From the NCBI GenBank assembly GCA_016271365.2, contig CM057454.1:459573501-459637500 (forward strand): a stretch of DNA of 64,000 bases, written 5' to 3'. The notes beneath the pieces were generated by a model. The model was not told the DNA's origin and did no database searches. It worked only from the letters and a program-made list of their open reading frames with translations. The translations under genes were made by a program, and so were the position numbers. Positions 11,986-23,480 of the stretch are shown here, one piece after another. Every line of letters begins with the position of its first letter. Position 1 is the first letter of the stretch. The DNA comes from Neoceratodus forsteri. Taxonomy: Eukaryota; Chordata; Ceratodontiformes; Ceratodontidae.

Positions 11986-13004
11986 TGTTTGTTAGTAAGG
12001 ATGTACATTTTTCAGTAATGAGGCAAGTCTGGAAAATATCAAAATACATATTTTCTTTCATTTTCTTTTCATTCCTTGACCAAGATATGGGATCTTGAAG
12101 CTTGTAAAAGTTCCCACACCCAATGCCACACCCATGCCATGCCCATACCACACCCACTACAAAAAAATTGTATTTTGTGTTGTTTATTATTGGAAACGTG
12201 GAAGAACCACCCCAATACAACTACAGCATTAATCTAGCATGTACATTCAGCAAGTAACACCAGGGGGAGAGATTTTCAAAATGGTGAATGGCAGCCATCT
12301 TTAATGACACGAGTTATTAATTACAAAATCACTATAAAAAGTCTAAACATCTGAGAAAATAAAAAATATACTGAGCATGACTTCTAGATTGTCAGAAATA
12401 AATTTTGCTAAAAACCTATATGATAGCCAGCCCGTGGCGCTTGAGGGTTGAGGCGCTGGTTGCCACATCTCACGCCATGCCAGCGACCCGTGTTCGGAAC
12501 GGCATGGGTTGCCGTGGTCGACGGGGAGGAGATGGATTGAGTGTCCGAAGGGACTGCTCTCCATCTCCGGGAGGGGGGATTGGGTGGCCAGGGCTTGCCT
12601 GTCTCTAGCGGAGGCTGGGGTCGACAGCACGAGCCGCAAGCTATGAGGGGCGGACGGGCAGACACTTTGATTGGGGCACGATGGAGCGCATGCACCCAGT
12701 CATTGGGCGCTGGTCACGCCATGACCCGCCGGGAGGAAAACAGCTAAAAGCAGCCCGGCAGCAGATGTTGTTTCACGGTGCCATTCCTGGAAGGGCACCT
12801 CCTGCATGGCCTGCTGGGGTGGGGTTGAGCCGCTCCCCACCACCCTGCTGTGAAGCCGTGAAGTCACAGGGCACAAGGGGAGGGGCCTGATGTCCGGGGT
12901 GGCGCTTGGGGAACAACAGAGGGTCGAGTCTGAGCTCTGGGAGAGAAAACAATACCCCCAAAAAACAACCTATATGATGAATTATTTTGCTGACTAACAA
13001 ATAC
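11986..13004. mobile_element. Non-autonomous DNA transposon (TIR) inside CR1
   Basis: An insertion into the CR1 RT is bounded by short inverted repeats: left AGCAGTGTTTGTTAGT (about 11985-12000), right ACTAACAAATACTGCT (about 12993-13008). Without the SINE it carries (12413-12978) the element would be about 460 bp, with no coding capacity. The CAGTGTTT-like terminus resembles hAT ends, but I could not see an 8-bp TSD. Confidence 0.55.
12413..12978 (+). mobile_element. Long tRNA-like SINE copy 1, with 12-bp TSD
   Basis: A 542-bp GC-rich insert (12425-12966) is flanked on both sides by AACCTATATGAT (12413-12424 and 12967-12978). It starts AGCCAGCCCGTGGCGC, resembling a tRNA-derived head with a possible A box, and a GTTCGGAAC segment near 12490 could be the B box. 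It ends in an A/C-rich tail. A related copy lies at 54772-55226 with the same start. It has no long coding frame of its own, so it is probably a pol III-type SINE mobilised by a LINE. Confidence 0.75.
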
Positions 13005-14339
13005 TGCTGCTTTAAGGTAACAGGCTGGGTCAGGAACTGGTTAAATGGGAGAACACAGAGGGTATTAGTAAATGGCACTCTGTCAGAACAGAAGAGGGTG
13101 ACTAGTGGGTTCCGCAGGGCTCAGTTCTGGGGCTGATCTCTTCAACATACTCTATCAACGACATTGTTGATGGACTGAAGGGAAAAGTATGCCTGTTTGC
13201 TGATGACACCATTTCAACTGGCAACAGAGTTGACACATCAGAGGGCAACAAAGCATGGACTGTGATCTCCAAACGCTGGAGGAATGGTCAAGGATCTGGC
13301 AATGTAAATCAGTGGCAGAAAAATGTAAAAGTCATGCACCTGGTAAAATGTAACAGAGGGAAACTGTACTTATAGGAGGGAGCAGCTGGTGGATACAAGG
13401 CTAGAGTGAGACCAGAGAGTGTATATTCAGATGACCTCAAGGTCAGCAAATAATGTGAAGGCAGCACTAAAAGCTAGTGGCATCCTTGGATGCATAGGAA
13501 GGGGCATCACAAGCAGAAGGTATGAAGTTCATGCCTCTGTATCAATCCCTGGTAAGACCCCACCTGGAATACTGCATCCAGTTTTGAGGCCACACCTCAG
13601 GAGGGACATAAATAGGCTGGAGATGGTGCAGAAAGAGCAATAACATGGTACATGGCTTGCACCAGAAACCATACAAAGCCAGACTTGGAGAACTCAGTCT
13701 ATACTCCCTAGAGCAGCACAGAAATAGGGGAACATGATAGAACATTTAAATACCTTAAAGGCAACAACAAGGTACAGGTGCAGAACCTCTTTCAGGTAAA
13801 AGACTATAGCAGGACAAGAGGGCAGGACCTTCGCCCCTGGCGAGGTAGGTTCAGGAGCAATATGAGGAAATTCTTCTTCTCACGGAGCGCTTTGTTGAAC
13901 CATGGAACAGCCTGCTGGAGGGGTGGTGGGGCAAAGATGGTGGGGAAAATCAAGCGGCATGGGACGGCATTGTGGATACCAAACAAGCAGCTAAGTGGGG
14001 ATAGTGAAAACAAGGGCAGACTTGATGGATCATAAGGTCCCCATCTGCCGACAACTCTATGTTTATATGTTTCTAAGGGTGGTTGGCAATAAATAGTAAC
14101 TGGTCTAGAGCTGTGAGGGGATGTTTAGAAGAAAGTGTTCTGGCCTGTTATGATGGTGGTCAGTGTGTGTCTCAAAGTGGTTGCAACTCCAAATTAGAAG
14201 CTTATATTGACTGCTAGAGTAAATTCCCAGGTCCTGACAAATAGCAAAACTCTTGCATATATTATACCATTGGAAAAGAAGCCAATATAAACACTGAAAA
14301 ATAACCATAGCCTCACAATAAAAAAGCTGACAAAGGAGG

Positions 14340-14590
14340 AGATGTAACTGTGATGAATACAGAGGACCGTATCAAAGAGACACACAGACTGTTGTCAGAC
14401 ACAGTTCATTACAGAGAACTCACAGCGGACCCCACTATACAAAAATACAGAGGAACTTAAATCATTAACTCTCTACTGAGCAACATTCAAGAACAGATGA
14501 ACCTGGAAACCAAGGTCAACCCATCATCTCTGGTATTGGCACACTCACTGAGAACATTTCAGGACTCATAGAATCGATTTTAAAGCAGCA
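14340..14590 (+). mobile_element. Penelope-like element fragment (5' RT part)
   Basis: The + strand encodes a segment typical of the N-terminal RT of Penelope-like elements: RIKETHRLLSDTVHYREL followed by DPTIQKYREEL. In a shifted frame it continues with PIISGIGTLTENISGLIES (about 14518-14575), corresponding to the PLE 'RPIVS..GSPT' block. It stops abruptly near 14590. The next expected block (motif A) is absent here but present at 24438; whether the two pieces were once one copy is uncertain. Confidence 0.7.
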
Positions 14591-14764
14591 GTACTAGTTA
14601 ACAAAAAATAATAATTTGTTTGAAGTTAGGACAAACCAAAACATCATTATATTTGACTTTCTTTTGCTTTGTTTCATTCCGGGGCAATATGGATGATTTA
14701 AAGTTTTTAAAAGTTATTGGTCCTTTGTCAGGTTCACCATCATAGCTATAAGCAGACTGGTATC

Positions 14765-15028
14765 CCGTCAAGACCACGGATCCGAAAAAGCATGGTGAAA
14801 ACTGTGTTGTGATAACCGGGCAAAAACAAAACAGTGAAAGTGCTGTTATACAACCTAGATGACTTCTTTATTATCAAAATATATACACTGGAGTGCTAAC
14901 TATATATTTTGATAATGAGGTAAAGAAAGTGTGCTAGGTTGTATATTTATGACAGTGTGATTTTAGACCACTTTCTTTTTGTATGGTGTGTTTTTGACCT
15001 TACTTTTTGGATAACACGGCTTTGATGT
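14765..15028. mobile_element. Small palindromic MITE-like element
   Basis: Two arms are inverted copies. The inner arms are ACAACCTAGATGACTTC (14849-14865) against a complementary GGTAAAGAAAGTGTGCTAGG stretch ending at 14942, with TATCAAAATATATA facing TATATATTTTGATA. The outer arms, ending near 14765 and 15028, also pair imperfectly. No coding capacity. Superfamily unknown. Confidence 0.6.
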
Positions 15029-15379
15029 GGAACCAAGCAGATCAGGGTATTGTGTGTGGTTGGCCATCAGAAACATGTGCAACAACACCCTGACATATCT
15101 GCATTATAAATACAGTGGGTGCAGTTACTGTGTAATGTCTGGGGAGAAGATTTTGAAATTTATGGAGGACTGCCATCTCCAACATAGATCCCCACAAATG
15201 ACAAAAGCTGTAATTAAACACAGTTTAAAATAGTTCGATTGAATTTAAAACACCAGGATGTAGAATCTATGGTTTATCAGGAATACCTTACTGCTAAAAA
15301 TGGAAGGATGACATTTTTAGCTGGCTAACTAGTCTAATGCTTTAAAACCACTACTGATAGAAACATAGAAACATAGAAT

Positions 15380-17060
15380 TTGATGGCAGATAAGGACCGT
15401 TGGGCCTACCTAGTCTGCCCATTTTCCTATTTAACAGATAAGCTGCAGATTCTAGTTAATCAACAGCTTACTTCCTCTTACCCACCCTTAGGACTGCCTT
15501 TATGCCTGTCCTGTGCATTCTTGAAGTCCCCACTGTTCTGGACTCCACGACCTCCTCAGGGAGGCTGTTCCATGTATCCACAACCCTCTCAGTGAAAAAT
15601 ACTTCCTCACTTTACCCCTGAGCTGCCCTCTATCTTCAAATTGTGCCCCTTGTTCTTGCACATCTCTTTTCTGGAAGATGCTACCTCTTGGACTTTGTTA
15701 ATTCCTTGAGGTACTTGAAAGTTTCATCATGTCCCTCTCTCCCTTCTTTCCTCAAGAGTATATATATTAAGCTCCTTTAGTCTTTCTTCATATGTCTTCT
15801 GGTGCAGACCCTGCACCATTTTGGTTGCCCTCCTCTGGACAGCCTCCACTTTGTCTATGTCTTTATGAGATGGGGTCTCCAGAACTGCACACAGTACTCT
15901 AGATGGGGTCTCACCAACTGTCTGTACAGAGGGATAACAACTCTGTTTTCTACTATTGATGCCTCTTCCTATGCATCCCAGTATCCCTCCAGCCTTCCTT
16001 ACTGCCTCTCACATTGCTTGCCCACCTTTAGGTCATCTGATATAATTACCCCTAGGTCCCTTTCTATTTTTAATATTCTCAGTATCTCACCCTCTATTGT
16101 GTACGCTTCCCTGGTTTTTGTTTCCATGTGCATTATCTTGCACTCTTTGCATTAAATCTGAGCTGCCACATTTGACCATCTCTCAACCTTGCCAAGTCCC
16201 TTCTCATCCTTTCCACTCCATCCTGTGTATCAACCCTGTTGCAGATCTTGTGTCAATTGCAAAGAGACATACTTTCCTTCCAGTTCCTCTGCAATGTCAC
16301 TTTATAAAGACATTAAAAGGACCAGTCCTAGTATCGAACCCTGCAGTACCCCACTAGTAGCCCTCCTTTTCACTGTACCGATTACTAATACCTTTTGTGT
16401 CCTATTGTTAGCCAATTTTATCCAGGCTACCACCTTGGGACCCATTCCAAGGCTGGCTATCTTGTGTATTAATCTTTGTGGGGACTGTATCAAATGCCTT
16501 GTAAAATCTAGGTAGGCCATGTCCAGCCCTCCCTGATCTACTACTTTGGTCACCCAGTCAAAGAAATCTCATTAGATTCATCTGACATGACCTTCCCATT
16601 GTGAATCCATGTTGCCTCGGGTCCTTGTGCCCCAATGGCCTCTAGGTACTCAAATATTCTTTCCTTCAGAAGTGATTCCATCATTTTCCTACCACTGAGG
16701 TCAAACTAACTGGTCTGTAGTTTCCTGCCTCTGTCCTGCTCCCACTTTGTGAAGAGGAATTACATCTGCCTCCTCCAGTCCTTGGGTACCACCACATCCT
16801 CCCACAGATTTGTTAAAGAGAGTAGTCAGCGATGTCACTAGTTCTACCCTTAGTTCTTTTAGAATTCTTGGGTGAATCCCATCAGGCCCCATTGCTTTGT
16901 CCACCTTTCAATTTTATTAGTCTTTCAGAACCCTTTCTTCTGTAAATGGACTGGTATTGACCCCCGTCTTCAGAGTATTTCTCTTATTTGGTTTAGGTAA
17001 CTCTCCTCCTCTTCCTTTGTGAATACTGAGCAGAAATATTCGTTCAGTAACCCTGCTTTT
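15380..17060 (-). pseudogene. CR1 ORF2 reverse transcriptase and C-terminus
   Basis: Minus-strand pieces follow RT order. KAMGPDGIHPRILKEL (16904-16850 region) is the fingers block, followed by ADVIPLHK. Then comes VVDQGGLDMAYLDFT (16553-16500), the motif A region, and IHKIASLGMGPKVVAWI, then GVLQGSILG (motif B neighbourhood). The YADD-like box after it reads as a mutated FAIDT. The C-terminal [12 protein letters not shown] and YEERLKELNIYTLEERR segments lie at 15990-15740. Several stops and frameshifts; no activity expected. Confidence 0.85.
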
Positions 17061-17405
17061 CACTGTCACCCTCACCCAGATTCCCTCCCTTTATTAAGCT
17101 TCAGTATCCCTCCTTTGGTCTTTCTTGGCTCCCTAATGTACCTATAAAAGGTCTTATCCCCTTCTTAACAGAATTGGCTATCCTTTCTTCGTTTGGGCCT
17201 TTGCTATTCTGACTACCTTCCAGCCTCTTTCTGCTTTAATGATAAAGTTCTCTGTCCTGCTCCTTCTGTGTTTCCTTATATTTCCTGAATGCTGCCTTTT
17301 CTCTTTAACCTTCCCTGCCACCTCTTTGTGAACCATAGGGTTTTCTTCGTTGTGTTTTATTGATTTTTTACGCAGAGGCTTGTTGCCTCTGTGATGGCTG
17401 TTTGA

Positions 17406-18300
17406 TCACTCCCCATTGTTCCTCCACCCCTCCTTCTTGCCTGTTTCTGGTGTTTTTCTGAGGTAATCTCTCATTTTCCCAAAGTCAGCCCTCCTAAAGT
17501 CTAGTACTCTTGCTTTTGTATGGCTTGATTGTATGGCTGTGTTTATCATGAACCACACTGTTTGGTGGTCACTTGTTCCCAGATGGCTACCACTTCTAAA
17601 TCTGAGTTCTTTCTTCATCTCCATTTGAAAGTACCAGGTCTAAGATTGCTCCTCCCGAGTCGGTTCCAATACTAGCTGTCTGAGACATGCCCCTGTAGGG
17701 CATCAAGAAATGACCCTGCTCTTGGATGTGCCTGCAGCAAAGGTGCTCCAGTTAACATCTGGCATATTCAGGTCCCCATCAACAATATCTCCCTTTTCTG
17801 CCATTCTAAGAAAGCCTTCTATCATTTCCTTGTCCATTTCCTCCCCTGAGATGGGGGTCTGTATATAACCCCATGTGATTGTGGTGCCATTTCCTGTCTC
17901 CAGGGTGACCCAAAGTGCCTCATCTGCTCCCTGTTTACTCTTTAGTTCTGTTGCTTTATCCCTTCCTTTACAAGAGAGCTACTCCTCCCTCCTCCTCTTT
18001 TCCCCTCCCTATCCCTCCTGTATATTGTGTATCCTGGTATGTTGACATCCCAGTCATGGTTCTCCGTGTACCATGTTTCTGTGACTGCCACAATATCAGG
18101 CAACCCTCTTCCATCAAGGCCACTAGTTCAGGGCTTGTTGACACAGACTACGGGCATTGGTACTCATCACCCTCCACTTTGAGTAGCCTTACCCCTTTTG
18201 GCCCCATTTCTGTCACTGCCTTTGCCTTTTTTTCATTTAAATCTGTTTCTGCTCCCTAATAACTTCTGTACCTTGGTGTTTACCTCACTAATCACTATGT
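17406..18300 (-). pseudogene. CR1 ORF2 endonuclease domain
   Basis: Minus strand: PDIVAVTETWYTENH (near 18100-18060) with the conserved catalytic Glu of the APE-like fold, then IPGYTIYRRDR. GDLNMPDVNW (17787-17745) has the catalytic D-x-N pair, and TSDHQTVWF (near 17575-17545) the catalytic D-H pair. These are the canonical LINE endonuclease blocks in the right order. The domain nicks target DNA to start target-primed reverse transcription. Frame breaks are present between blocks. Confidence 0.88.
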
Positions 18301-18374
18301 TTTGTAGGGGAGGCTCGGATTCCAGCTCCTTTTCAGTTCTCCCCTTGGCTGGTTTAAATGGCATAATGAAGCAT

Positions 18375-19246
18375 TTAAGCCTCTCTCACCCTAGGATCCT
18401 GGTTCCCCCTGGACAGATGCAGACCATCGCACCAGTATAGGTCTGCATTCCTCCAGGTGGCTCCCCAGTCCCCAATGAAGCCAAAAGCCCTGAGCTCCAC
18501 ACCAGTTTTCAACCACTCATTGAATTCCCTGGTGAGAAGTGCCTTAGCATCTCCCTTGCCATAGACAGGCAGCACCTCCGAGAAGGTTACCGTATGTGCT
18601 ACTTGCAGGTTCAAGGCTCCTTCCCAACTCTACAAACTCCTCTTGCACTGCTCTGATCCCATTCCAGCCAGGTCATTTGTCCCCAGGTGGACAATGACAT
18701 CCAGCTCCCTCCCTCATGCAGCTCCTCCCACGATCCTGAGGATTCGCCTCTGTCCCTCAAGCCATGCTGCCAGGAAGGCACCTACTTCCTCTCCCCATCC
18801 TCCCCAATTCTACCCCCTAATAGATTGAGTCCCCCACCAGGAGTTGTTTCCTTCCCTGTGGGGTCCCATGCCACCTTCCTTTGGTTCTCCTGTCAGAGGT
18901 TCCCCATCCTCCTTGTCTCCACTGCAGGTGCCTCCATGGAGGAACCACTATCCACCAGAAGAGTGAATGAATTGTGAAGAGGTACAGCTGGAGGGATGCA
19001 ACTCTGTTCCACCCCCTCCTCCTCCTTGAGCCCACCCTGGTCCAGCCACTCCTCTTTCTTGGCAACCTCTGAGGTAGTGGCATTAGCCCTGGTGGTCCCT
19101 GGGTGGGGGAGGAGGTTCACGAATCCTAGCCAGGTCAGCCTGGAGACGGGCAACCTCTCTCTCAGACCAGAGAGGTGCCTGCAAATAGGGCAGCATCGCA
19201 GCCTCAGAATGACTCCTGGAACACTGCCGCCCCACAGCCATTGCAC
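18375..19246 (-). pseudogene. CR1 ORF1 with SGNH/GDSL esterase domain
   Basis: Three esterase blocks are visible on the minus strand. LLVGDSI (near 18855-18830) is block I with the nucleophilic Ser. DVIVHLGTNDLAG (near 18700-18660) is the GxND block. DGLHLSRGN (near 18410-18385) is block V with the catalytic Asp-His. CR1 ORF1 proteins of vertebrates are known to carry such an esterase. Upstream, 19246-18893 is open in part and would be the N-terminal ORF1 region; I see no confident zinc finger there. Frames change between block I and block V, so the ORF is broken although all catalytic residues remain. Confidence 0.8.
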
Positions 19247-19500
19247 TGCACCATCCTATCATGTCTTATTTTGTGTCCCTCTACTGTTTCTCTGGATGCT
19301 TACTCTCTCCTCTCCTTACAACTCCCACCCTTCTTGTTCTGGGACAGCAACTTCCTATCTACTTCAGTAGTCTCGTTCTTCCTTGCTCAATATCAAACTA
19401 CAGCAGCTGGGGGGACAGTGAGCTACTTTTTCTACTTCAGGGTTGACAAAACCAATGTTTCTCTATGATCCTTTTCTTCCTACAGCCAAACAGGAAGTTC

Positions 19501-20330
19501 CTGTTGACAGTTAAATCCAGTGGCTATAAAAGTAGAACTGGCTTTGGGTGGGTGGGATGGAGGGCAATTGGTAAGAAAAAGGCTAGCAACAGGAAGTTGT
19601 AATTTGACTCACCTGCTTTTCTAGTGTCTAAACTACCCCCAGGTAAGCTCTCTTTCCTCCTACTGGTTTAGCAAAGTCACCTGATACAGTACCTTTCCCT
19701 GCACAGAACACACACTGCCTTTCTTTTTTTTTTTAACCTTAAATAAGACCCTTCTACTTCTAATAAAGTTATCTGTCTACTTAATCTTAACTGACACTGA
19801 CTTCTACTGAGATATAAGTTTTAAATTAAGAAGAAAATGTAGCTTCTTTTTAGTTAGCTGCTTTCTGCTCTTCAAGCAAGGCTAGCAACAGCTGCAAGCA
19901 GTTTCACTCAGGATGCCACGGGTTTTCACAGGAAACTGCAGCAAATTGGACAACTACCCACCAGACTAATCCACAGCATAAAAGGGGGTATCACGTCATT
20001 TCAGCACAAAACAATTATGCGCAATCAATTGAGAGCAAACAATACAGCGCAAGAAACTTTGTCGCACACCACATTACATCGTGTCACAAACACAGCACAT
20101 AGGGTAAGGAAGACAGCATTTCAGCACATAGGGAGCTCTGTACAACATTGATTGATCGCATACCACAGAGCAGAGAAGCACAGGATTCAACCAGCACATT
20201 TCACACCACATCTCAGCACATAGCATTGGGCACATTTCACATTGATTGATGGCATACCATGGATTCAACAAGCACAGTGCATACAATGAGACCGCATTTC
20301 AAAGCAGATCTTACCTTATTATCCGTCCAT
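19501..20330. other. Unclassified; CA-rich degenerate internal repeats
   Basis: No gene is seen. Part may be CR1 5' UTR. From 19990 to 20290 words such as CAGCACAT(A/T) and ATTGATTGAT followed by GCATACCA recur, giving a degenerate repeat. A 12-13 base T run lies near 19721-19734. Confidence 0.45.
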
Positions 20331-20559
20331 GCTGTGTCAATTGTTGATGATATCACTGGCTGTTCCAAGGCAAGTAGAAGTGCTGACGATGTGAGATGCT
20401 TCATCTTCTCAGGGGTTGTCTAGTCTATTTAGCAGTTTATTATTGCATTAAAAGTTAAATCTTTATTTCCAACAAAATATTAAAATATGTGGCACACTCG
20501 AATAAGTTGTATGTCTGTCTAATCCATGTCTCATGTCCAGTTACAACTTTTAAATTTGC

Positions 20560-21394
20560 AACTGAAAATTGTAGGCTCGCCCTTAGGTAGTCCGAGTAGT
20601 CAGTTGCCCCGTAGTATCTGCAACCACAGCTGCAATTCTTTTAGCTGTGTCCCTACACTTTTTCTTGATGCTAGTGGTTCCATCCCTGCCAGGTACTGTT
20701 CTATTTTTCACTCGTTGCTGTTTTGTTCATTGTTAAGCACCATTATCAGTTTCCATATTGTTGGATGGCTGGCACCTAATAAACTATGGAATCCTCTATG
20801 CCAGCCCTCAACTCATGCTTATTGTACTCAGCAAGCCATCCACCACTGTATCACAGCAGTTCCAAAATTCTATCTGAAATGTGGCTTCGCGAATACAGTG
20901 CCAACTGGCCTTCCTATCCATGTATCCTCAAAATAGTCCACCAATGGGGCCAGTTGGTCATCATTAGTAGTGTAAAATCAGTGCTCCTTAGATGTTCAAA
21001 TGCATTTACTACATCGGCTGCAGGAACATAGGTTAACGAGGTAGCATCCATATTTGCACTGCAAAATCTGGGTCCAGTGTATAATTTTGACACGATCCTG
21101 ATGTTGTTGGACCTTGTACCAGACAGCCTGACATAAATAAAAAGCATCCCCAAGTGACAGCTTTAGGAAATTCAGAGCCGAAAGCTTTTGCTGCAGCTAA
21201 CTCGAAATTATTCATGATGCTTTGAGGAGCTAGTTCTGGGCACAGTAGTTTCAGCTGTGCAATAACCCTGAATAACTGTTAAATGTTTGGCTTACCATTA
21301 ATACAAAACTGATGGAATAACAGCAGTGAATCTAACACCATGTATAGTGTACAGTTCAGCAAATAAGGTTGGCATTGCTTTAAATGTTCCTCAG
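20560..21394 (-). pseudogene. MULE-type transposase, C-terminal half
   Basis: Minus-strand frames give TLFAELYTIHG (near 21375-21345), then LKLLCPELAPQSIMNNFELAAAKAF in pieces (21250-21170), where the NFE block corresponds to the MULE DFE catalytic region. Next is FPKAVTWGCF and DDQLAPLVDYFEDTWIGRP (20965-20910), the conserved 'YFE.TW' block. VEGWHRGF and HPTIWKLI (20820-20745) match the 'E.WH' block that follows the DDE domain in animal MULEs. Blocks are in order but spread over frames. With the FLYWCH finger at 23186-23467 it makes one element split by a CR1. Confidence 0.78.
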
Positions 21395-22912
21395 CATACA
21401 AGTGGGAGAGGTGGTGGCTGAACCTCTTGCTAGCCTGTTTAGCCAATCACTAGAAACAGGGGATACCCAAAGACTGGAGGATAGCAGATGTAGTCCCCTT
21501 ATACAAAAGTGGGAACAAAGAGGAAGCGGGGAACTACAGACCAGTCAGCCTCACCTCGGTAGTGGGGAAGATCATGGAAGCACTACTGAAGGAGAGATTG
21601 GTGGAACATCTGGATGTCAATGGACTACAGGACCCAAGGCAGCATGGTTTCATCAGGGGAAGGCCGCGTCAGACCAACCTCATTGAATTTTTGACTGGGT
21701 GACTAGGGAGGTGGATCAGGGAGGGCAGTGGACATGGCCTATCTGGACTTCAGCAAGGCCTTTGACACTGTGCCACATAGAAGACTATTGCACAAACTGG
21801 GGAATATGGGTGTGGGCAGGACAGTAGTGCGGTGGGAGGTAACTGGCTGGGCAGCAGGACACAGAGGGTGGTGGTAAATGGCTGTCACTCCACAGAGGGA
21901 AGAGTGACCAGTGGGGTACCACAGGGATCAGTGCTGGACCGTACTATTCAATATCTTCATCAGTGACATTGCACAGGACCTAGAAGGCAGAATTTCACTG
22001 TTCGCTGATGACACAAAGCTCTGTAACAGAGTAGACACACCAGAGGGTGTAGACAGAATGAGAAGGGACCTGCAGAAACTTGAAGAATGGTCAGGGTTTG
22101 GCAGTTGAAATTCAATGCAAGGAAGTGCAAGATAATGCATATGGGGCACAAAAACCCTGGCACAATATATCATTTGGGGGTGAGGATATAGCATGCACCA
22201 AGCAGGAAAGGGATCTTGGAGTTATCATCTCTGATGACCTCAAGGCAGGGAAACAGTGTGACAAGGCAGCAGGTAAAGCAAATAGGATGCTGGGATGCAT
22301 AGGCAGAGGCATCACCAGCAGGAAAGGGAGGTCATAATTCCACTATACAAGACACTAGTGAGGCCGCACCTGGAGTACACTGTGCAGTTCTGGGGATCTT
22401 ACCTACGTAAGGACATAGACAGGGTAGAGAAGGTTCAGAGGAGGGCAACAAAGATGGTGCATGGATTGCATCACAAGTCCTATGAGGACAGGTTGAAGGC
22501 ACTGAACATGTACTCCTGGAGGAGGGAGGAGAGAGGGATATGATAGAGACATACAAGTATCTTACAGGGAGGAACAGGGTGCAGGAATGCACTATTTTAA
22601 GTGAAAAGATGTTCCAGGACTAGAGGGCATGGGATGAAGTTGGAGGAGGACGATTCAGAGGAAACGTGAGGAAGAATTTCTTCACAGAACGGGTGGTGGA
22701 CAAGTGGAACACCCTGCCAAAGGAAGTGGTGGGGCTGAAACAATCACGGATTTAAGAATGCATGGGATAGACATAAAGGAATTCTGGAGGTCGGGGTAAG
22801 GGCAACAGACTTCCTGGAAAACATAAACTGAACTTAAAAACTTAAATGGGCAGACTTGGTGGGGCATAGGCCTTATCTGCCGACACTGTCTATGTATGTA
22901 TCTATGTAGTTA
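21395..22912 (+). mobile_element. CR1 LINE, 5'-truncated, inserted in MULE
   Basis: A + strand CR1 starts in the RT (SLFSQSLETGD, then WRIADVVPLY in a shifted frame). Its active-site box reads LFADDTKLCNRVDT (21996-22035), the C-terminal region reads [12 protein letters not shown] and [19 protein letters not shown], and the 3' terminus at about 22885-22912 is a TCTATGTATGTATCTATG-like tail. Several single-base breaks occur, for example at VDQGG near 21715 and GSVLD near 21935. It lies in the opposite orientation to the host MULE, whose coding sequence resumes on both sides. Confidence 0.88.
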
Positions 22913-23480
22913 AAATTCCTCCGTGTGGCAAATAGAAGAAAACACTCACTGTCATTTTGCCCTGACTCATGCTGAAGGAAAAGATCACCCCGTTCTGTTT
23001 TACAGTGCTCAGTAGGAATTAACAGCTCACTGAGTGTTGCAGGCTGGCTAGGAGCGACAGCAGTTGTTTGCCGTGCTCTTCGGTGGTTAATTTCAAACTG
23101 GAAAAAGAAGGTAGCTTGCCACTAAGTGACTGGCTGATGTCAGTGGTGGCACTGGCGACTACCTGTTGTGTAGTCTCCTGAGAGCTTATGCCTTCTCTTT
23201 CATCTCATTAACAACTTTTCTAACAGCAGCATCAGTAGGGTTTGGAACATGGCTATGTACCTCGATGAAACTGACAATAACATCAGATTCTGTGTGCCAC
23301 CATGCTGGACACCTAAATGCATCATATTGTATGCATTTCCAGTATTCTTTCATCCCATACTTGTGCTTGTTTCGGTAGAGATATCCTTCATGACTGAGGA
23401 GCGGCTGCCACCATTGCTCAGAAACAAAATGCAGCAGCATGTTGGCTGTACCTAGGTAGCAGAGCACTACACTGGATCTT
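22913..23480 (-). pseudogene. FLYWCH zinc finger of MULE transposase
   Basis: The 93-codon minus-strand frame 23467-23186 contains GYLYRNKHKYGMKEYWKC, then YDAFRCPAWWHTE and VHSHVPNP. This is the FLYWCH pattern (aromatic-Y-W-x-C ... C ... H-x-H). FLYWCH fingers precede the transposase in animal MULE elements, where they probably bind DNA. Downstream (toward 22913) the frame continues in pieces until the CR1 insertion. The initiator Met at 23467 is not certain to be the original start. Confidence 0.82.

Larger units (their letters stand above)
11116..14082 (+). mobile_element. CR1 LINE, right part with RT and 3' end
   Basis: Continuation of the CR1 copy that starts at 5128. The + strand reads EALNEYFCSVFTQEA (11370-11410), then GPDGYTQEYLRNLG. 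The palm follows in broken frames (FTAGRSCQTNLV near 11808-11845, VDQGG near 11868). After an insertion at about 11986-13004 it resumes with the RT active site read as FADDT near 13195-13210, followed by thumb and C-terminal segments ([12 protein letters not shown] near 13480-13515). The 3' end, with CCCCATCTGCCGACAACTCT and a TCTATG/TTTATATG-type tail, lies at 14039-14082. The terminal short-repeat tail is typical of CR1. Many stops; inactive. Confidence 0.85.
15357..19500 (-). mobile_element. CR1 LINE, nearly full length
   Basis: A minus-strand CR1 runs from a 5' part near 19.3-19.5 kb to a 3' tail at 15357-15380, where GAAACATAGAAACATAGAA is the complement of a TTCTATG-type terminal repeat. 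In order it encodes an ORF1 with an SGNH esterase, then ORF2 endonuclease and reverse transcriptase. Frames are interrupted throughout, and the RT active-site block near 16250-16280 is degraded. The sequence 15780-15960 gives the conserved C-terminal segments (RRATKMVQGLHQKTYEERL). It is the most complete CR1 in the window. Confidence 0.88.

Noticed and set aside
12343..12747. Overlapping frames on both strands near 12.5 kb
   Set aside because: They fall in the GC-rich SINE copy 1, where stops are rare by composition.
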